From positions 1-45,973 of the forward strand of contig JALSPK010000064.1 of the NCBI GenBank assembly GCA_026986005.1: 45,973 nt of DNA. Reading direction: 5' to 3'. The notes beneath the pieces were generated by a model. The model was given only the letters and a program-made list of their open reading frames with translations. It had not been told where the DNA came from and made no database searches. The position numbers and the translations under genes were made by a program. Positions 35,317 to 44,806 of the stretch are shown one piece after another (positions within the stretch are counted from its first letter, which is position 1; the number at the start of each line of letters is the position of its first letter). This DNA is from Saprospiraceae bacterium (GTDB taxonomy: Bacteria; Bacteroidota; Bacteroidia; Chitinophagales; Saprospiraceae).

Positions 35317-36660
35317 ATGACTGAGTCATTATATTTTAACGAAAAAATGTATGTAATCGGGATAGTTACAATCTTGATAATTTCTTTTTTTAGGCCAATA
35401 GTATCTAAAAACAAATTAGAGATATTTTCTCCAATAGTATTTATAGGATTAATATACTTGATATACACGGTAATCGGACCGCTGATATTCATTAATATCG
35501 ACATGAAAGTATTTCCAAGAGAGTTTATCAGGCAGTTTTACGAACCCGCATGGAAAGGTAGTTTTTTGTCTATTGTATCTGTATATTTAGGATACTCTTT
35601 TATTCTAAAAAAGAAAAGAGAATCCAAACCTTATATAAATAAGTACAATAAAATATTTATAATAGCTCTAACTATTAATTTGCTTGGAATTTTGATGTAT
35701 GCTATAGCTAATCCTAGTAGATTTATATCACAAATGAATCCATTTAATGCTTCACATTTTGCAGAATCCGGGGAATTTGGTGGTTTTTTGAATTATCTCA
35801 ACATGGGCATTAACTTTCTGATTGTAGGCAATTCTATGATGTTGTTGTCGATGAAAAGGCTTAATATATTGAGTCCAAAATTTTGGACATTTTTGATTTT
35901 CTTGGTCTTATCATTATCTATTTATTCTAGCTTAGGCTTTAGGTATAGAATTCTTTTACTTTTTTCAACTTTGATGATATCGTATTTTCTTAGTATAAAG
36001 AAAAGGCCTCCTTTGATATTGATTGCTGTAATTTTGCCTGTTTTTATAATGTCAATGGGCGTAATTGGTATAATAAGAAATCATAATAAAGGGCTAAATC
36101 TTTCGAAGTTGGACAATAAATCTGATGCCAATTATTTGTTGGCAGGTTTTAGAGAAACAAATATTTTTCCAATATCCGGTGTTGTAATCAAAGCAGTTCC
36201 GGAAAAAGTAGATTTTGTAAAAAACGATATCCTAATAAATACGATAATGCTCCCAATTCCAAGAAAATTTTTTCCTGATAAAAATACAGATCAATACATT
36301 AGAGACCCGATTAAAGTCTATCCCGAGTTGGAGAGAATCGAAGCACATAAATGGGCTGCGATGTTATATTTTTCCGAGTGGTATATCGCCTATGGTTGGT
36401 ATGGATTGATGGGCATATCTTTTTTATTGGGATTTATCTACAGAAGAATTTGGGAATGGACAAAGCTAAATATCAACAATAGATTTGCAGTTGTGGTATA
36501 TGCAGTATCTCTTTCATTCCTGTATTTTTTTATTACAAGAGGATATTTGCCGGGAGCGTTGACTATCTTTGTTTTTACTGTATTGCCGGCTAATATTGGA
36601 AGATTTTTCGGAAGGCTTACCCTAAAAAATAAAATATCTGCAAGTGAAGAGTATGAATAA
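35317..36660 (+). CDS. Wzy-like O-antigen/exopolysaccharide polymerase
   Basis: 447 residues with about ten to twelve hydrophobic helices and a large soluble loop between about residues 265 and 350 (for example ETNIFPISGVVIKAVPEKVD), the usual Wzy topology. No sharp motif exists in this family; the call rests on topology, size and position beside a flippase and glycosyltransferases. It would join lipid-linked repeat units on the periplasmic face. The start codon ATG lies inside a 15-bp palindrome (35316-35330). Its 3' end overlaps the next gene by 8 bp, implying translational coupling. Confidence 0.72.
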   Translation: MTESLYFNEKMYVIGIVTILIISFFRPIVSKNKLEIFSPIVFIGLIYLIYTVIGPLIFINIDMKVFPREFIRQFYEPAWKGSFLSIVSVYLGYSFILKKKRESKPYINKYNKIFIIALTINLLGILMYAIANPSRFISQMNPFNASHFAESGEFGGFLNYLNMGINFLIVGNSMMLLSMKRLNILSPKFWTFLIFLVLSLSIYSSLGFRYRILLLFSTLMISYFLSIKKRPPLILIAVILPVFIMSMGVIGIIRNHNKGLNLSKLDNKSDANYLLAGFRETNIFPISGVVIKAVPEKVDFVKNDILINTIMLPIPRKFFPDKNTDQYIRDPIKVYPELERIEAHKWAAMLYFSEWYIAYGWYGLMGISFLLGFIYRRIWEWTKLNINNRFAVVVYAVSLSFLYFFITRGYLPGALTIFVFTVLPANIGRFFGRLTLKNKISASEEYE

Positions 36661-37792
36661 AAATATTTTTTTTATCAATGCAGCAACGTTAAGAGTAGGA
36701 GGTGGTAAATCCGTTGCTGTCAATTTTCTAAAAGTTTTAGGTCAAAACTTCAAAGACGATAGTTTTGTTGCCGTAGTGCCGGATGATAAATTATTTAAGA
36801 ATCTAAATTATCAGAATCTCAAATTACATTTTGTTCCTTCTAAATATCATAGTCCGGTCAATAGGATTTTACTTGATTATTGGATATTGAAAATATTAAA
36901 AAACACAAATGCGACTAAAGTGTTTAATATGGGAAATATTGCACTACCTACAAAAAAATACAAACAAATAACTTTGTTTCATTTTCCGTATGCTATTTAT
37001 CCGGAAAGTAAAGTTTGGAAACAAATGAATATTAAAAATTTTTGGATTTCCAAGCTAATGGTTATTTTGTTTAAAAACAGACTAAAATATTCAGATTTTC
37101 TTTTTGCTCAAACCAATACTGCAAAAAAAAGATTGGTGAAACTATACAATCTTGATGCCAAAAAAATCTTTATTGCTCCCAATGCTGTTTCTGTTGACAA
37201 TCTTCAAAAAGAAATAGTTTACGATGAAAATATTTATTCCGTCACCGAGGATTCTGATGCTTATAAATGCCTTTGTCTTAGTGTTTACTATCCACACAAA
37301 AATATTGAGATTCTCATTGAAGTAGCAGAGTTAATCAAAAAGCAAAATCAAAGAATAAAAATTTACATCACTTTAGAAAAAGAAGAAAACCCTAAAGCTA
37401 AGCATATACTGGATTTGATAAAAACAAGAGAACTAGAAGATACTATCATTAATCTTGGTCGTGTTCCTATGGAAAAAATCGGTTATTTGTATTCAAGGAT
37501 AGATGCGCTTTTGCTACCCACTATTTTAGAATCTTTTTCCGGTACATATATTGAGTCAATGTTTTTTAGAAAAAAAATCATTACTTCTGATATGGATTTT
37601 GCTCACGAAGTATGTAATCACAATTCTTGGTTTTTTGATCCCGATAATCCATCAGATATATTAGAAAAGATTATGGAAAGTATGAATTTTAGCAATAAAA
37701 GTGAAGAAGATTTAGCCTATAAAGACGTGATTAAAATGCCGAATTGGGAAAAAACGACAGAGATAATAATGGATAAAATAAAAAAAATATAA
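36653..37792 (+). CDS. GT4-family glycosyltransferase
   Basis: 379 residues from the ATG at 36653, which overlaps the polymerase stop; a GTG three codons earlier is also possible. The N-terminus NIFFINAATLRVGGGKSVAV has the glycine-rich loop of GT4 enzymes. The C-terminal half has CLCLSVYYPHKNIEILIEVA, IINLGRVPMEKIGYLYSRID and the EX7E-type LPTILESFSGTYIESMFFRK. Sugar specificity unknown. It is co-transcribed with the neighbours and immediately precedes the asparagine-synthase-like gene (no gap). Confidence 0.85.
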   Translation: MNKNIFFINAATLRVGGGKSVAVNFLKVLGQNFKDDSFVAVVPDDKLFKNLNYQNLKLHFVPSKYHSPVNRILLDYWILKILKNTNATKVFNMGNIALPTKKYKQITLFHFPYAIYPESKVWKQMNIKNFWISKLMVILFKNRLKYSDFLFAQTNTAKKRLVKLYNLDAKKIFIAPNAVSVDNLQKEIVYDENIYSVTEDSDAYKCLCLSVYYPHKNIEILIEVAELIKKQNQRIKIYITLEKEENPKAKHILDLIKTRELEDTIINLGRVPMEKIGYLYSRIDALLLPTILESFSGTYIESMFFRKKIITSDMDFAHEVCNHNSWFFDPDNPSDILEKIMESMNFSNKSEEDLAYKDVIKMPNWEKTTEIIMDKIKKI

Positions 37793-39688
37793 ATGTGCGG
37801 AATTACAGGAATATTATCCAATAGAGATATTATAAAAAGCATTGAAAGAGCAAATACCTTGATTGCTCACAGAGGACCTGATGATAAAGGCATACTTTAT
37901 TATAAAAATATTGCTTTGGCTCACCAAAGATTGTCAATCCTGGATTTATCACCACGTGGTCATCAACCGATGATTTCAAATAATGACTCCATTGTTATTG
38001 TTTACAATGGGGAGATATACAATCATCTTGATATAAGACGACAAATCGGTAATGCTTATTCTTTTCAATCCACTTCTGATACAGAGACTATCTTAGCAGG
38101 ATATCAAATATACGGAACTGAAATATTCAGGATGTTAAATGGTATTTTTGCTTTGGCAATTTTGGATTTAACTCAAAATGAACTTATAATATGCAGAGAC
38201 CAATATGGGGTCAAACCTCTTTATTACTATGCACACAATGGAGATTTTATATTCGGTTCTGAATTAAAATCATTTAAATATATTGAGGGTATTGACAAAA
38301 GTTTGGATTATGAGGCTCTTGTAAACTATCTCCATTTTTTGTACTCTCCGGGAGAAAAAACTCCATTCAAGTATGTTAAAAAATTACTGCCCGGACACTA
38401 TGTAAATATACCATTAGATTATCCTAATGAGCTCAAATTTACTAAGTATTTTGAAATTCCATTTGATGGTAAACGAGAGGAACGAGATGAAAAAGAATGG
38501 ATTGACAAATTGGATTTAACGTTTACCAATGCAGTCGAAAGACAGCTCCAATCAGATGTTCCTATTGGGTTTTTCCTTTCTGGTGGATTGGATTCCAGTC
38601 TCATTGTAGCTATTGCTAAAAAAATAACAGGTAAAAAATTAAGGACTTATACTATAGACACAGATATAACTAAAAACAATATTGAAGGATTTACAAATGA
38701 CCTGTTTTATGCAAAAAAAGTTGCCAAACACATTGGTGTTGATTTGGAGATTGTAAAATCTGATGTGGATATCGTCAATGATTTTGATAAGATGATTTGG
38801 CATTTGGATGAACCGCAGGCTGATGCAGCGCCGTTAAATGTTCTTAATATAAGTAAAATGGCAAGATATAAAGGGGATTTCGTATTGCTGGGTGGTGCAG
38901 GAGGGGATGATTTGTTTTCCGGATATAGACGACATCAGGCTATTTTGATGGAAAAATATCTGAAAGCATTTCCCGGATTTATGATTAAAGGTTTAAAAGG
39001 CATAAGTTCGGTTTTACCACAAAATAACCCAAAAATCAGAAGATTGTCAAAGCTGTTAAAACACGGGAATTTATCTGAAATAGAAAGACTTGCCGGATAT
39101 TATGAGTGGCTGCCCCTGAATGTGAACAAATCTTTGTTTAACCGGGAAATACAAGAGCGTCTTAAGGCGTACAATCCATCTGATATATTGATAAAATCAC
39201 TTACCAATATCGCAGATGAAAAAGAGGTTCTCAATTATCTTTTGTATTGGGATATGAAGTATTTTTTACCTGATCACAACCTTAATTATACGGATAAAAT
39301 GAGTATGGCCGTTGGTATTGAAACACGTGTTCCGTTTTTGGATAATGATTTGGTATCATTAAGCACACAGTTGCCGGTCGATCTTAAAATGAACGGTAAG
39401 ACAACTAAATATCTATTGAAAAAAGTAGCTGAAAAATATCTTCCGAAAGAAGTGATTTATAGACCAAAAACAGGTTTTGGCGCACCTGTTAGAAAATGGA
39501 TAACACAAGATTTAGATTATATGATTAGAGAATCATTATCTATTAAAAATATAAATCAAAGAGGTATATTTGACGCTAAACAAATACAAAATCTAATAAA
39601 AAATAATAAAAAAGGCAAAATTGACGCATCGTATTCGATTTGGAGTTTATTGGCTATCGAATCGTGGATGAGACAATTTGTTGATTAA
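37793..39688 (+). CDS. asnB: Asparagine synthase (glutamine-hydrolysing)-like amidotransferase
   Basis: 631 residues. It begins MCGITGILSN so that Cys2 is the glutaminase nucleophile; AHRGPDD, NGEIYNH and RDQYGVKPLYY complete the class II glutamine amidotransferase domain (about 1-200). The synthetase domain has the PP-loop FFLSGGLDSSLIVA near residue 262 and a C-terminal FLDNDLVSLSTQLP and PKTGFGAPVRKW. In glycan loci these homologues often amidate uronic acids rather than aspartate; with a WlbA-like and UDP-glucuronate pathway nearby that is the more likely role here, by inference. It starts right at the stop of the preceding glycosyltransferase. Confidence 0.9.
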   Translation: MCGITGILSNRDIIKSIERANTLIAHRGPDDKGILYYKNIALAHQRLSILDLSPRGHQPMISNNDSIVIVYNGEIYNHLDIRRQIGNAYSFQSTSDTETILAGYQIYGTEIFRMLNGIFALAILDLTQNELIICRDQYGVKPLYYYAHNGDFIFGSELKSFKYIEGIDKSLDYEALVNYLHFLYSPGEKTPFKYVKKLLPGHYVNIPLDYPNELKFTKYFEIPFDGKREERDEKEWIDKLDLTFTNAVERQLQSDVPIGFFLSGGLDSSLIVAIAKKITGKKLRTYTIDTDITKNNIEGFTNDLFYAKKVAKHIGVDLEIVKSDVDIVNDFDKMIWHLDEPQADAAPLNVLNISKMARYKGDFVLLGGAGGDDLFSGYRRHQAILMEKYLKAFPGFMIKGLKGISSVLPQNNPKIRRLSKLLKHGNLSEIERLAGYYEWLPLNVNKSLFNREIQERLKAYNPSDILIKSLTNIADEKEVLNYLLYWDMKYFLPDHNLNYTDKMSMAVGIETRVPFLDNDLVSLSTQLPVDLKMNGKTTKYLLKKVAEKYLPKEVIYRPKTGFGAPVRKWITQDLDYMIRESLSIKNINQRGIFDAKQIQNLIKNNKKGKIDASYSIWSLLAIESWMRQFVD

Positions 39689-39701
39689 TAAATATAATAT
39701 A

Positions 39702-41819
39702 ATGAAACAAATAATACAGGATCTTAAATCCGGTAAAACTATTTTGGAAGAGCTGCCGGCACCACAGGTAAAAGCCGGACAAGTTCTTATAAAAACCCAT
39801 CGCTCGTTGGTTTCGTTGGGTACTGAAAAAATGTTGGTAAATTTTGGTAAAGCCAATTTTATAGATAAAGCCCGACAGCAACCGGAAAAAGTAAAAATGG
39901 TATTGGATAAAATGAAAACAGACGGTATAAAACCGACTTTGGAAGCTGTTTTTAGAAAACTTGGCGAACCTTTGCCACTCGGATATTGCAATGCCGGTGA
40001 GGTAATCGGTGTCGGTAGCGGAGTAGACGAATTTCAAATTGGAGATAGGGTTGCATCCAATGGAAACCATGCTGAAATAGTATCTGTACCAAAAAACCTT
40101 GTTGCTAAAATTCCGGATAATATCTCTTACGATAAAGCGTCTTTTACAGTAATCGGTGCAATTGCATTGCAAGGTATCAGATTGCTAAACCCGACCTTCG
40201 GAGAGACTGTAGTCGTTACGGGACTTGGATTAATAGGCTTGGTTACTACCCAATTGTTGATTGCAAACGGATGTAAGGTTATAGGGTTGGATTTTGATAA
40301 ATCCAAGGTGGAATTAGCTAAAACTTGGGGGGTTGAAGCTTATGATACTTCCGGAATAAATCCTGTTCATGTAGCAATGGAATCCACTTCCAATATAGGT
40401 GTGGATGGCGTGATTATCACAGCATCGACAAAAAGCGATAAAGTGATTTCCCAAGCAGCCAACATGTGTAGAAAACGAGGGAAAATAGTACTTGTCGGAG
40501 TTATCGGTTTGAATATTCAAAGATCCGATTTTTATGAAAAAGAATTGAGTTTTCAGGTTTCCTGTTCTTATGGACCCGGTAGATATGATGAAGAATATGA
40601 ACAAAAAGGTAATGACTATCCTATTGCTTATGTGAGATGGACAGAGAAAAGAAATTTCAAGGCTGTACTGGAAGCTATAAGTTCCAAAAAACTTGATGTA
40701 CAACCATTGATTAGTGAATTAGTGGATTTGGAAAATTTTGATAAAATCTATGGAGATATGAATAATTCCAAATCCATAGCTTCTATATTGAAATATCCGG
40801 GAGATGTCAATATCACTCAGACAGTCGTGTCAACAGATTCTTCAAGAGATTTCGAAGGTCAAAATGGTGTTCTTGGCATTATAGGAGCCGGCAATTATAC
40901 CAAAGCAATGATTTTGCCCCATCTTAAAAAATTGAACGCCGATATAAAATACATAGCTAGTGCAAGCGGTCTGTCGGGAACATTGGCAGCAAAGAAAAAT
41001 AATATTGCAAATTCTACTACCGATTACAAAGAAATACTCAATGATAAAGATGTTGATGCGGTAATGATAACTACCAGACACAATCTTCATGCCAATCAGG
41101 TAATAGAAGCTTTGAATTCCGGAAAACACGTATTTGTCGAAAAACCTTTGGCATTGACTTATGCAGAATTGGATAGAATTGACGAAGCATACAAGAAGTC
41201 TAATAAGACTATTACCGTCGGTTTTAACCGTAGATTTTCGCCATTTGCCCAAGATGCAAAAAAACAATTGGGTGAAAATCCAGGAATGATAAATGTCATT
41301 GCAACTATGAATGCAGGATATATTCCCCCTGAAGTTTGGGTTCACGATATGGAGACAGGTGGAGGTAGAATAATCGGAGAGGCTTGTCATTTGATAGATC
41401 TAATAACTTTTTTTACAGGTAGCTTGATTGAAAGTATAGCGATGAATTCCTTGGGAACAAACCCTAAAGAAAATACTGACAATGCAACTATATTATTGAA
41501 ATATGCAAATGGTTCGCAAGGAGTAATTAATTATTTCTCCAATGGGAGCAAATCATATTCAAAAGAAAGAATAGAAATTTATTCTCAAAACAGAACTATT
41601 GTAATTGACAACTTTAGAAAATCCAAATATTTCGGTTTCAAATCCAAAGGTATTAAATCAGGACAAGATAAAGGTCAAAGGACTCAATTTAAATTGTTTT
41701 TGGAAAGAATCAAAAAAGGAGGCAATGCAATAATACCTTATGAGGAAATTATTAATACTTCAAAAGCTTCGATTGCAGCGATAGAATCACTGAAAACCAG
41801 AAGTTGGATTAATATTTAG
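39702..41819 (+). CDS. Bi-domain oxidoreductase (MDR-like plus Gfo/Idh/MocA)
   Basis: 705 residues from the ATG at 39702 (MKQIIQDLKSGKTILEELPA); an earlier in-frame start at 39678 would overlap asnB and is not used. Residues about 1-370 are a medium-chain dehydrogenase fold, with VVTGLGLIGLVTTQLLIANG as the cofactor loop and no clear structural zinc cysteines. Residues about 385-705 are a Gfo/Idh/MocA domain with LGIIGAGNYTKAMILPHL and VEKPLALTYAELD (EKP motif), then GGGRIIGEACHLIDL. Such two-domain fusions are typical of exopolysaccharide loci, commonly next to a heparinase II/III gene as here. Substrate unknown, probably a nucleotide sugar or glycan end. Confidence 0.88.
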   Translation: MKQIIQDLKSGKTILEELPAPQVKAGQVLIKTHRSLVSLGTEKMLVNFGKANFIDKARQQPEKVKMVLDKMKTDGIKPTLEAVFRKLGEPLPLGYCNAGEVIGVGSGVDEFQIGDRVASNGNHAEIVSVPKNLVAKIPDNISYDKASFTVIGAIALQGIRLLNPTFGETVVVTGLGLIGLVTTQLLIANGCKVIGLDFDKSKVELAKTWGVEAYDTSGINPVHVAMESTSNIGVDGVIITASTKSDKVISQAANMCRKRGKIVLVGVIGLNIQRSDFYEKELSFQVSCSYGPGRYDEEYEQKGNDYPIAYVRWTEKRNFKAVLEAISSKKLDVQPLISELVDLENFDKIYGDMNNSKSIASILKYPGDVNITQTVVSTDSSRDFEGQNGVLGIIGAGNYTKAMILPHLKKLNADIKYIASASGLSGTLAAKKNNIANSTTDYKEILNDKDVDAVMITTRHNLHANQVIEALNSGKHVFVEKPLALTYAELDRIDEAYKKSNKTITVGFNRRFSPFAQDAKKQLGENPGMINVIATMNAGYIPPEVWVHDMETGGGRIIGEACHLIDLITFFTGSLIESIAMNSLGTNPKENTDNATILLKYANGSQGVINYFSNGSKSYSKERIEIYSQNRTIVIDNFRKSKYFGFKSKGIKSGQDKGQRTQFKLFLERIKKGGNAIIPYEEIINTSKASIAAIESLKTRSWINI

Positions 41820-41830
41820 TTATTAGAATA

Positions 41831-43402
41831 ATGCTAAAAAAAATATTTCTATATTACAATACTATTAAATATCTGAAACCTGTTCAGGTAAAATATCAGC
41901 TGTATTATAGATTTAATAAATATTTAAAAAAAAATATTAAACTCAAAGAAGGATTTGACGAATCAAAAATAGATGAAAATATTACTTTAATTCCATCTAT
42001 AGATTCATACAAAAGATATCATGGCGATTACCGGTTTGAATTTTTAAATAAAATAAAAGATTTTAAACAAAAAATCGATTGGAATTTTAATAAGTATGGT
42101 AAACTATGGACTTATAATCTCAACTATTTTGAATATTTACATCAATCCCAAATTGATTTTGAGGAAGGAACAAAACTAATAGAAGATTTTATTAATGATA
42201 TAGATAGTATCAAAGATGGATTAGAACCTTTTCCAACATCTCTGAGGATTATAAATTGGATAAAATTTTTGTTGAAGTATAAGGTGAAAAAGCAGAGGAT
42301 AAATCAAAGTTTATTCTCTCAATCATTTTTTCTATATGAAAATATCGAATATCATCTTCAAGGCAATCATCTGTTGGAAAATGCATTTGCCCTGTTGTAC
42401 GCCGGAATATATTTCAATAATAAAAAACTAATAGGAAAAGCGGAAGAAATAATCTCGGTACAATTGGAAGAACAAATCTTACCCGATGGGGCACATTATG
42501 AACTTAGTCCGATGTATCACCAATTGATATTTTTTAGAATGCTTGATACTATCAATATTGTAAACAATTCAAAATACCACAATAGTGAAATATCAAAATT
42601 GTTGAATAACAAAGCAGGATTAATGTATTCCTGGCTAGAGAATATTACTTTTTCTACAGGAGATATCCCTTTGTTCAACGATAGTGCACCAGGCATTGCT
42701 CCCGGCAGTAAGGAATTGATTAAATACGCAAAAAGATTGGGTTTGCACGACTCTCAGAAATCTTTGAGAGAAAGCGGTTACAGAAAATTTGTTGGGAAAA
42801 ACTATGAATTGGTAATTGATAGCGGTAAAATAGGGCCTGATTATATACCGGGGCACGGACATAATGATATCTTTAGTTTTGTTTTGTACATCCGCAATAA
42901 CCCCGTAATTGTAGATACAGGCACTTCGGTATATGGTGGTGATTCAAAAAGAAGAATCATTGAGCGCTCAACCGGTGCACACAATACAGTCACGGTAGAT
43001 AAAATTGAACAATCCGAGATATGGGGCGATTTTAGAGTAGCCCGCCGGAGTATTCCTGAAATAGTAACAGAAGACGAAAACATGTTGATATTGGAGTATG
43101 TGCATTTTTCTAAAAAATATAAACATCGTAGGGAATTCTTTATTAATGAAAGCGGTATTGAGATTATAGACAAAATTTTCCCTAAACATAATTCAACCTC
43201 TCATCTGCATTTTGATAATGATATTTTTCCTCAAATCGAAAATAATATTATAGATTTGAGTTATTGCAAAATTAAAGTCGAAGGAGGAATTTTAAAGGAA
43301 CAACAATATTTGCAAGCAAAGGGTTTTGGTGAATTGAGACCGTCTAAAAAAGTAGAAATTGATTTTGAGGAAAATTTAAAAATTACAATTTCCGTGATTT
43401 GA
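41831..43402 (+). CDS. Heparinase II/III-family protein (alginate-lyase-like)
   Basis: 523 residues without an obvious signal peptide. The N-terminal half is an alpha/alpha-toroid (for example YNLNYFEYLHQSQ, NHLLENAFALLYAGIY, HYELSPMYHQLIFFRM) with the Tyr/His pattern of polysaccharide lyases. The C-terminal half is the heparinase II/III beta-domain, with GHGHNDIFSFVLYIRNNPVI and RSTGAHNTVTVDKIEQSEIW. The family cleaves uronic-acid-containing glycans by beta-elimination. Lacking a secretion signal and lying inside a biosynthetic operon, it may trim or act on nascent glycan rather than degrade external polymers. Directly follows the bi-domain oxidoreductase (11-bp gap), a conserved pairing in this type of locus. 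Confidence 0.85.
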   Translation: MLKKIFLYYNTIKYLKPVQVKYQLYYRFNKYLKKNIKLKEGFDESKIDENITLIPSIDSYKRYHGDYRFEFLNKIKDFKQKIDWNFNKYGKLWTYNLNYFEYLHQSQIDFEEGTKLIEDFINDIDSIKDGLEPFPTSLRIINWIKFLLKYKVKKQRINQSLFSQSFFLYENIEYHLQGNHLLENAFALLYAGIYFNNKKLIGKAEEIISVQLEEQILPDGAHYELSPMYHQLIFFRMLDTINIVNNSKYHNSEISKLLNNKAGLMYSWLENITFSTGDIPLFNDSAPGIAPGSKELIKYAKRLGLHDSQKSLRESGYRKFVGKNYELVIDSGKIGPDYIPGHGHNDIFSFVLYIRNNPVIVDTGTSVYGGDSKRRIIERSTGAHNTVTVDKIEQSEIWGDFRVARRSIPEIVTEDENMLILEYVHFSKKYKHRREFFINESGIEIIDKIFPKHNSTSHLHFDNDIFPQIENNIIDLSYCKIKVEGGILKEQQYLQAKGFGELRPSKKVEIDFEENLKITISVI

Positions 43403-43436
43403 TTATTGAAATATGATTAATGAAAAAATTTAAAAC

Positions 43437-44663
43437 TTGAATAAAAAAATAAATCACATATTATTTATTTCCGATAATTTCCCACCGGAAGTCAATGCTC
43501 CTGCGACTCGTACATTCGAGCATTGCAAAGAGTGGGTGAATGCAGGATACAAAGTGACTGTTGTGACTTGTTTTCCCAATTTTCCCAAGGGGAAAGTATT
43601 CGATGGATATAAAAACAAGCTATTTCAAAGAGATGAAATAGAGGGAATAAAAGTGATAAGGGTCTGGAGCTATATCACGTCAAACGCCGGTTTTCTAAAA
43701 CGGGTATTAGACTACATCAGTTTTGCTAAAATGGCATTTTTCGCATCTTTTTTTGTAAGAAATGTTGATATTATCATAGCTACTTCACCTCAATTTTTTA
43801 GTGCTGTTAGCGGCTATTTTATTAGTCTCTTCAGAAGACGTCCCTGGATTATGGAGGTAAGGGATATATGGCCGGAATCTATTCGTGCGGTAAATGCTAT
43901 GAAGAATAGTAAAACTTTAGATTTATTGGAGAAAGTAGAGCTATTTCTTTATAGAAAGGCTTCAAAAGTAGTGGTTGTAACCGATTCGTTCAAAAGAAAT
44001 ATTTCTTCAAGAGGTATTGATGAAGAGAAAATAGAAGTAGTGAAGAACGGGGTGTATCTCGATAAATTTAAACCCATACCAAAAGATAAAACAATCATGG
44101 AAAAATTGGGACTTGAAAAAAAATTTGTAATCGGATATATAGGTACACACGGAATGGCTCACAAATTGGATTTTATTTTGAATTCTATAAAAAATTTGGA
44201 TAAAAATATTCATTTTCTATTTCTCGGAGATGGTGCTGAAAAGCAAAAGTTACTTGTTCTTAATAAGAAATTGGGATTACAAAATACAACATTTATAGAT
44301 TTTGTACCTAAGTCCGAAATTCAAAAATATATTAGTATCACTGATGTTGCATTGGTGCCATTAAAAAAATCCGATACATTTAAAACAGTTATTCCTTCCA
44401 AGATTTTTGAAAATGCGGCGATGAGAAAACCTATTTTATTGGGCGTTGAAGGGGAATCGAAAGAGATTGTTGAAAGATACGGTGCAGGACTGTGTTTTGA
44501 ACCTGAAAACAAAGAAGATTTTATAGCAAAACTTTTGAAATTGCACGAGGATAAATCTTTTTATCAAGATTGTCAAAAAGGGTGTAAAAAATTAGCGGAA
44601 GATTTTGATAGAAAGAAAAAAGCCATGAAGTTATTGAATATAATAATAAAAAGTAGGACTTGA
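43437..44663 (+). CDS. GT4-family glycosyltransferase, WbuB-like
   Basis: 408 residues with a TTG start at 43437; the only upstream ATGs (43412, 43420) open short frames that stop at once, and no internal Met precedes the conserved SDNFPPEVNAPATRTFEHCK. Further signatures are WIMEVRDIWPESIRAVNAMK, VKNGVYLDKFKP, IGYIGTHGMAHKLDFIL and the donor motif VIPSKIFENAAMRKPILLGV with GESKEIVERYGAGL. The pattern is that of WbuB-type transferases (often fucosyl or N-acetylhexosamine transferases) but the donor is not determined here. It is followed by the REP/RAYT insertion, which separates it from wecB. Confidence 0.88.
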   Translation: MNKKINHILFISDNFPPEVNAPATRTFEHCKEWVNAGYKVTVVTCFPNFPKGKVFDGYKNKLFQRDEIEGIKVIRVWSYITSNAGFLKRVLDYISFAKMAFFASFFVRNVDIIIATSPQFFSAVSGYFISLFRRRPWIMEVRDIWPESIRAVNAMKNSKTLDLLEKVELFLYRKASKVVVVTDSFKRNISSRGIDEEKIEVVKNGVYLDKFKPIPKDKTIMEKLGLEKKFVIGYIGTHGMAHKLDFILNSIKNLDKNIHFLFLGDGAEKQKLLVLNKKLGLQNTTFIDFVPKSEIQKYISITDVALVPLKKSDTFKTVIPSKIFENAAMRKPILLGVEGESKEIVERYGAGLCFEPENKEDFIAKLLKLHEDKSFYQDCQKGCKKLAEDFDRKKKAMKLLNIIIKSRT

Positions 44664-44692
44664 AAGTGCGATAGCGACTTCAAAGCCGGTAA
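44661..44692. repeat. REP-like element, inverted relative to its neighbour
   Basis: The segment GCGATAGCGACTTCAAAG followed by CCGGTAA reads as a shortened, reverse-complement form of the repeat at 44713-44763 (shared GCGA…CTTCAAAG/CTCAAAAG…CGGTAA). It starts at the very end of the glycosyltransferase gene. The two together form a BIME-like inverted pair. Confidence 0.5.
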
Positions 44693-44712
44693 TAAAATCG
44701 TGTGTTGTTCTT

Positions 44713-44763
44713 TTTACCGTGCTTTTGAGTCTTCGCTTTGCTCAGCTTCAAAGTCACTACATT
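44713..44763. repeat. REP-like repeat, left copy (51 bp, identical to 45454-45504)
   Basis: 51 bases from TTTACCGTGC to CACTACATT identical to the copy at 45454-45504. It can fold: CTTTTGAG pairs with CTTCAAAG over a 16-base loop. It flanks the transposase-like gene on the left. Confidence 0.85.
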
Positions 44764-44806
44764 AAGAAGTTTTTTAATTTTAATATTTAACCTAGAATAA
44801 CTAAAT

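Noticed and set aside
39654-40172. 172-codon minus-strand frame opposite the bi-domain oxidoreductase gene
   Set aside because: It lies antisense to a strongly supported gene, its product is low-complexity aromatic-rich with no family resemblance, and it has no upstream signals.
40842-41390. 182-codon minus-strand frame opposite the same gene
   Set aside because: Same reasons: antisense shadow of the Gfo/Idh/MocA domain, Cys/Ser/Ile-rich with no recognisable fold.
44664-44806. Independent small RNA gene in the REP region
   Set aside because: The fold is explained by the REP-like repeats; there is no separate promoter or terminator to support a distinct RNA gene.
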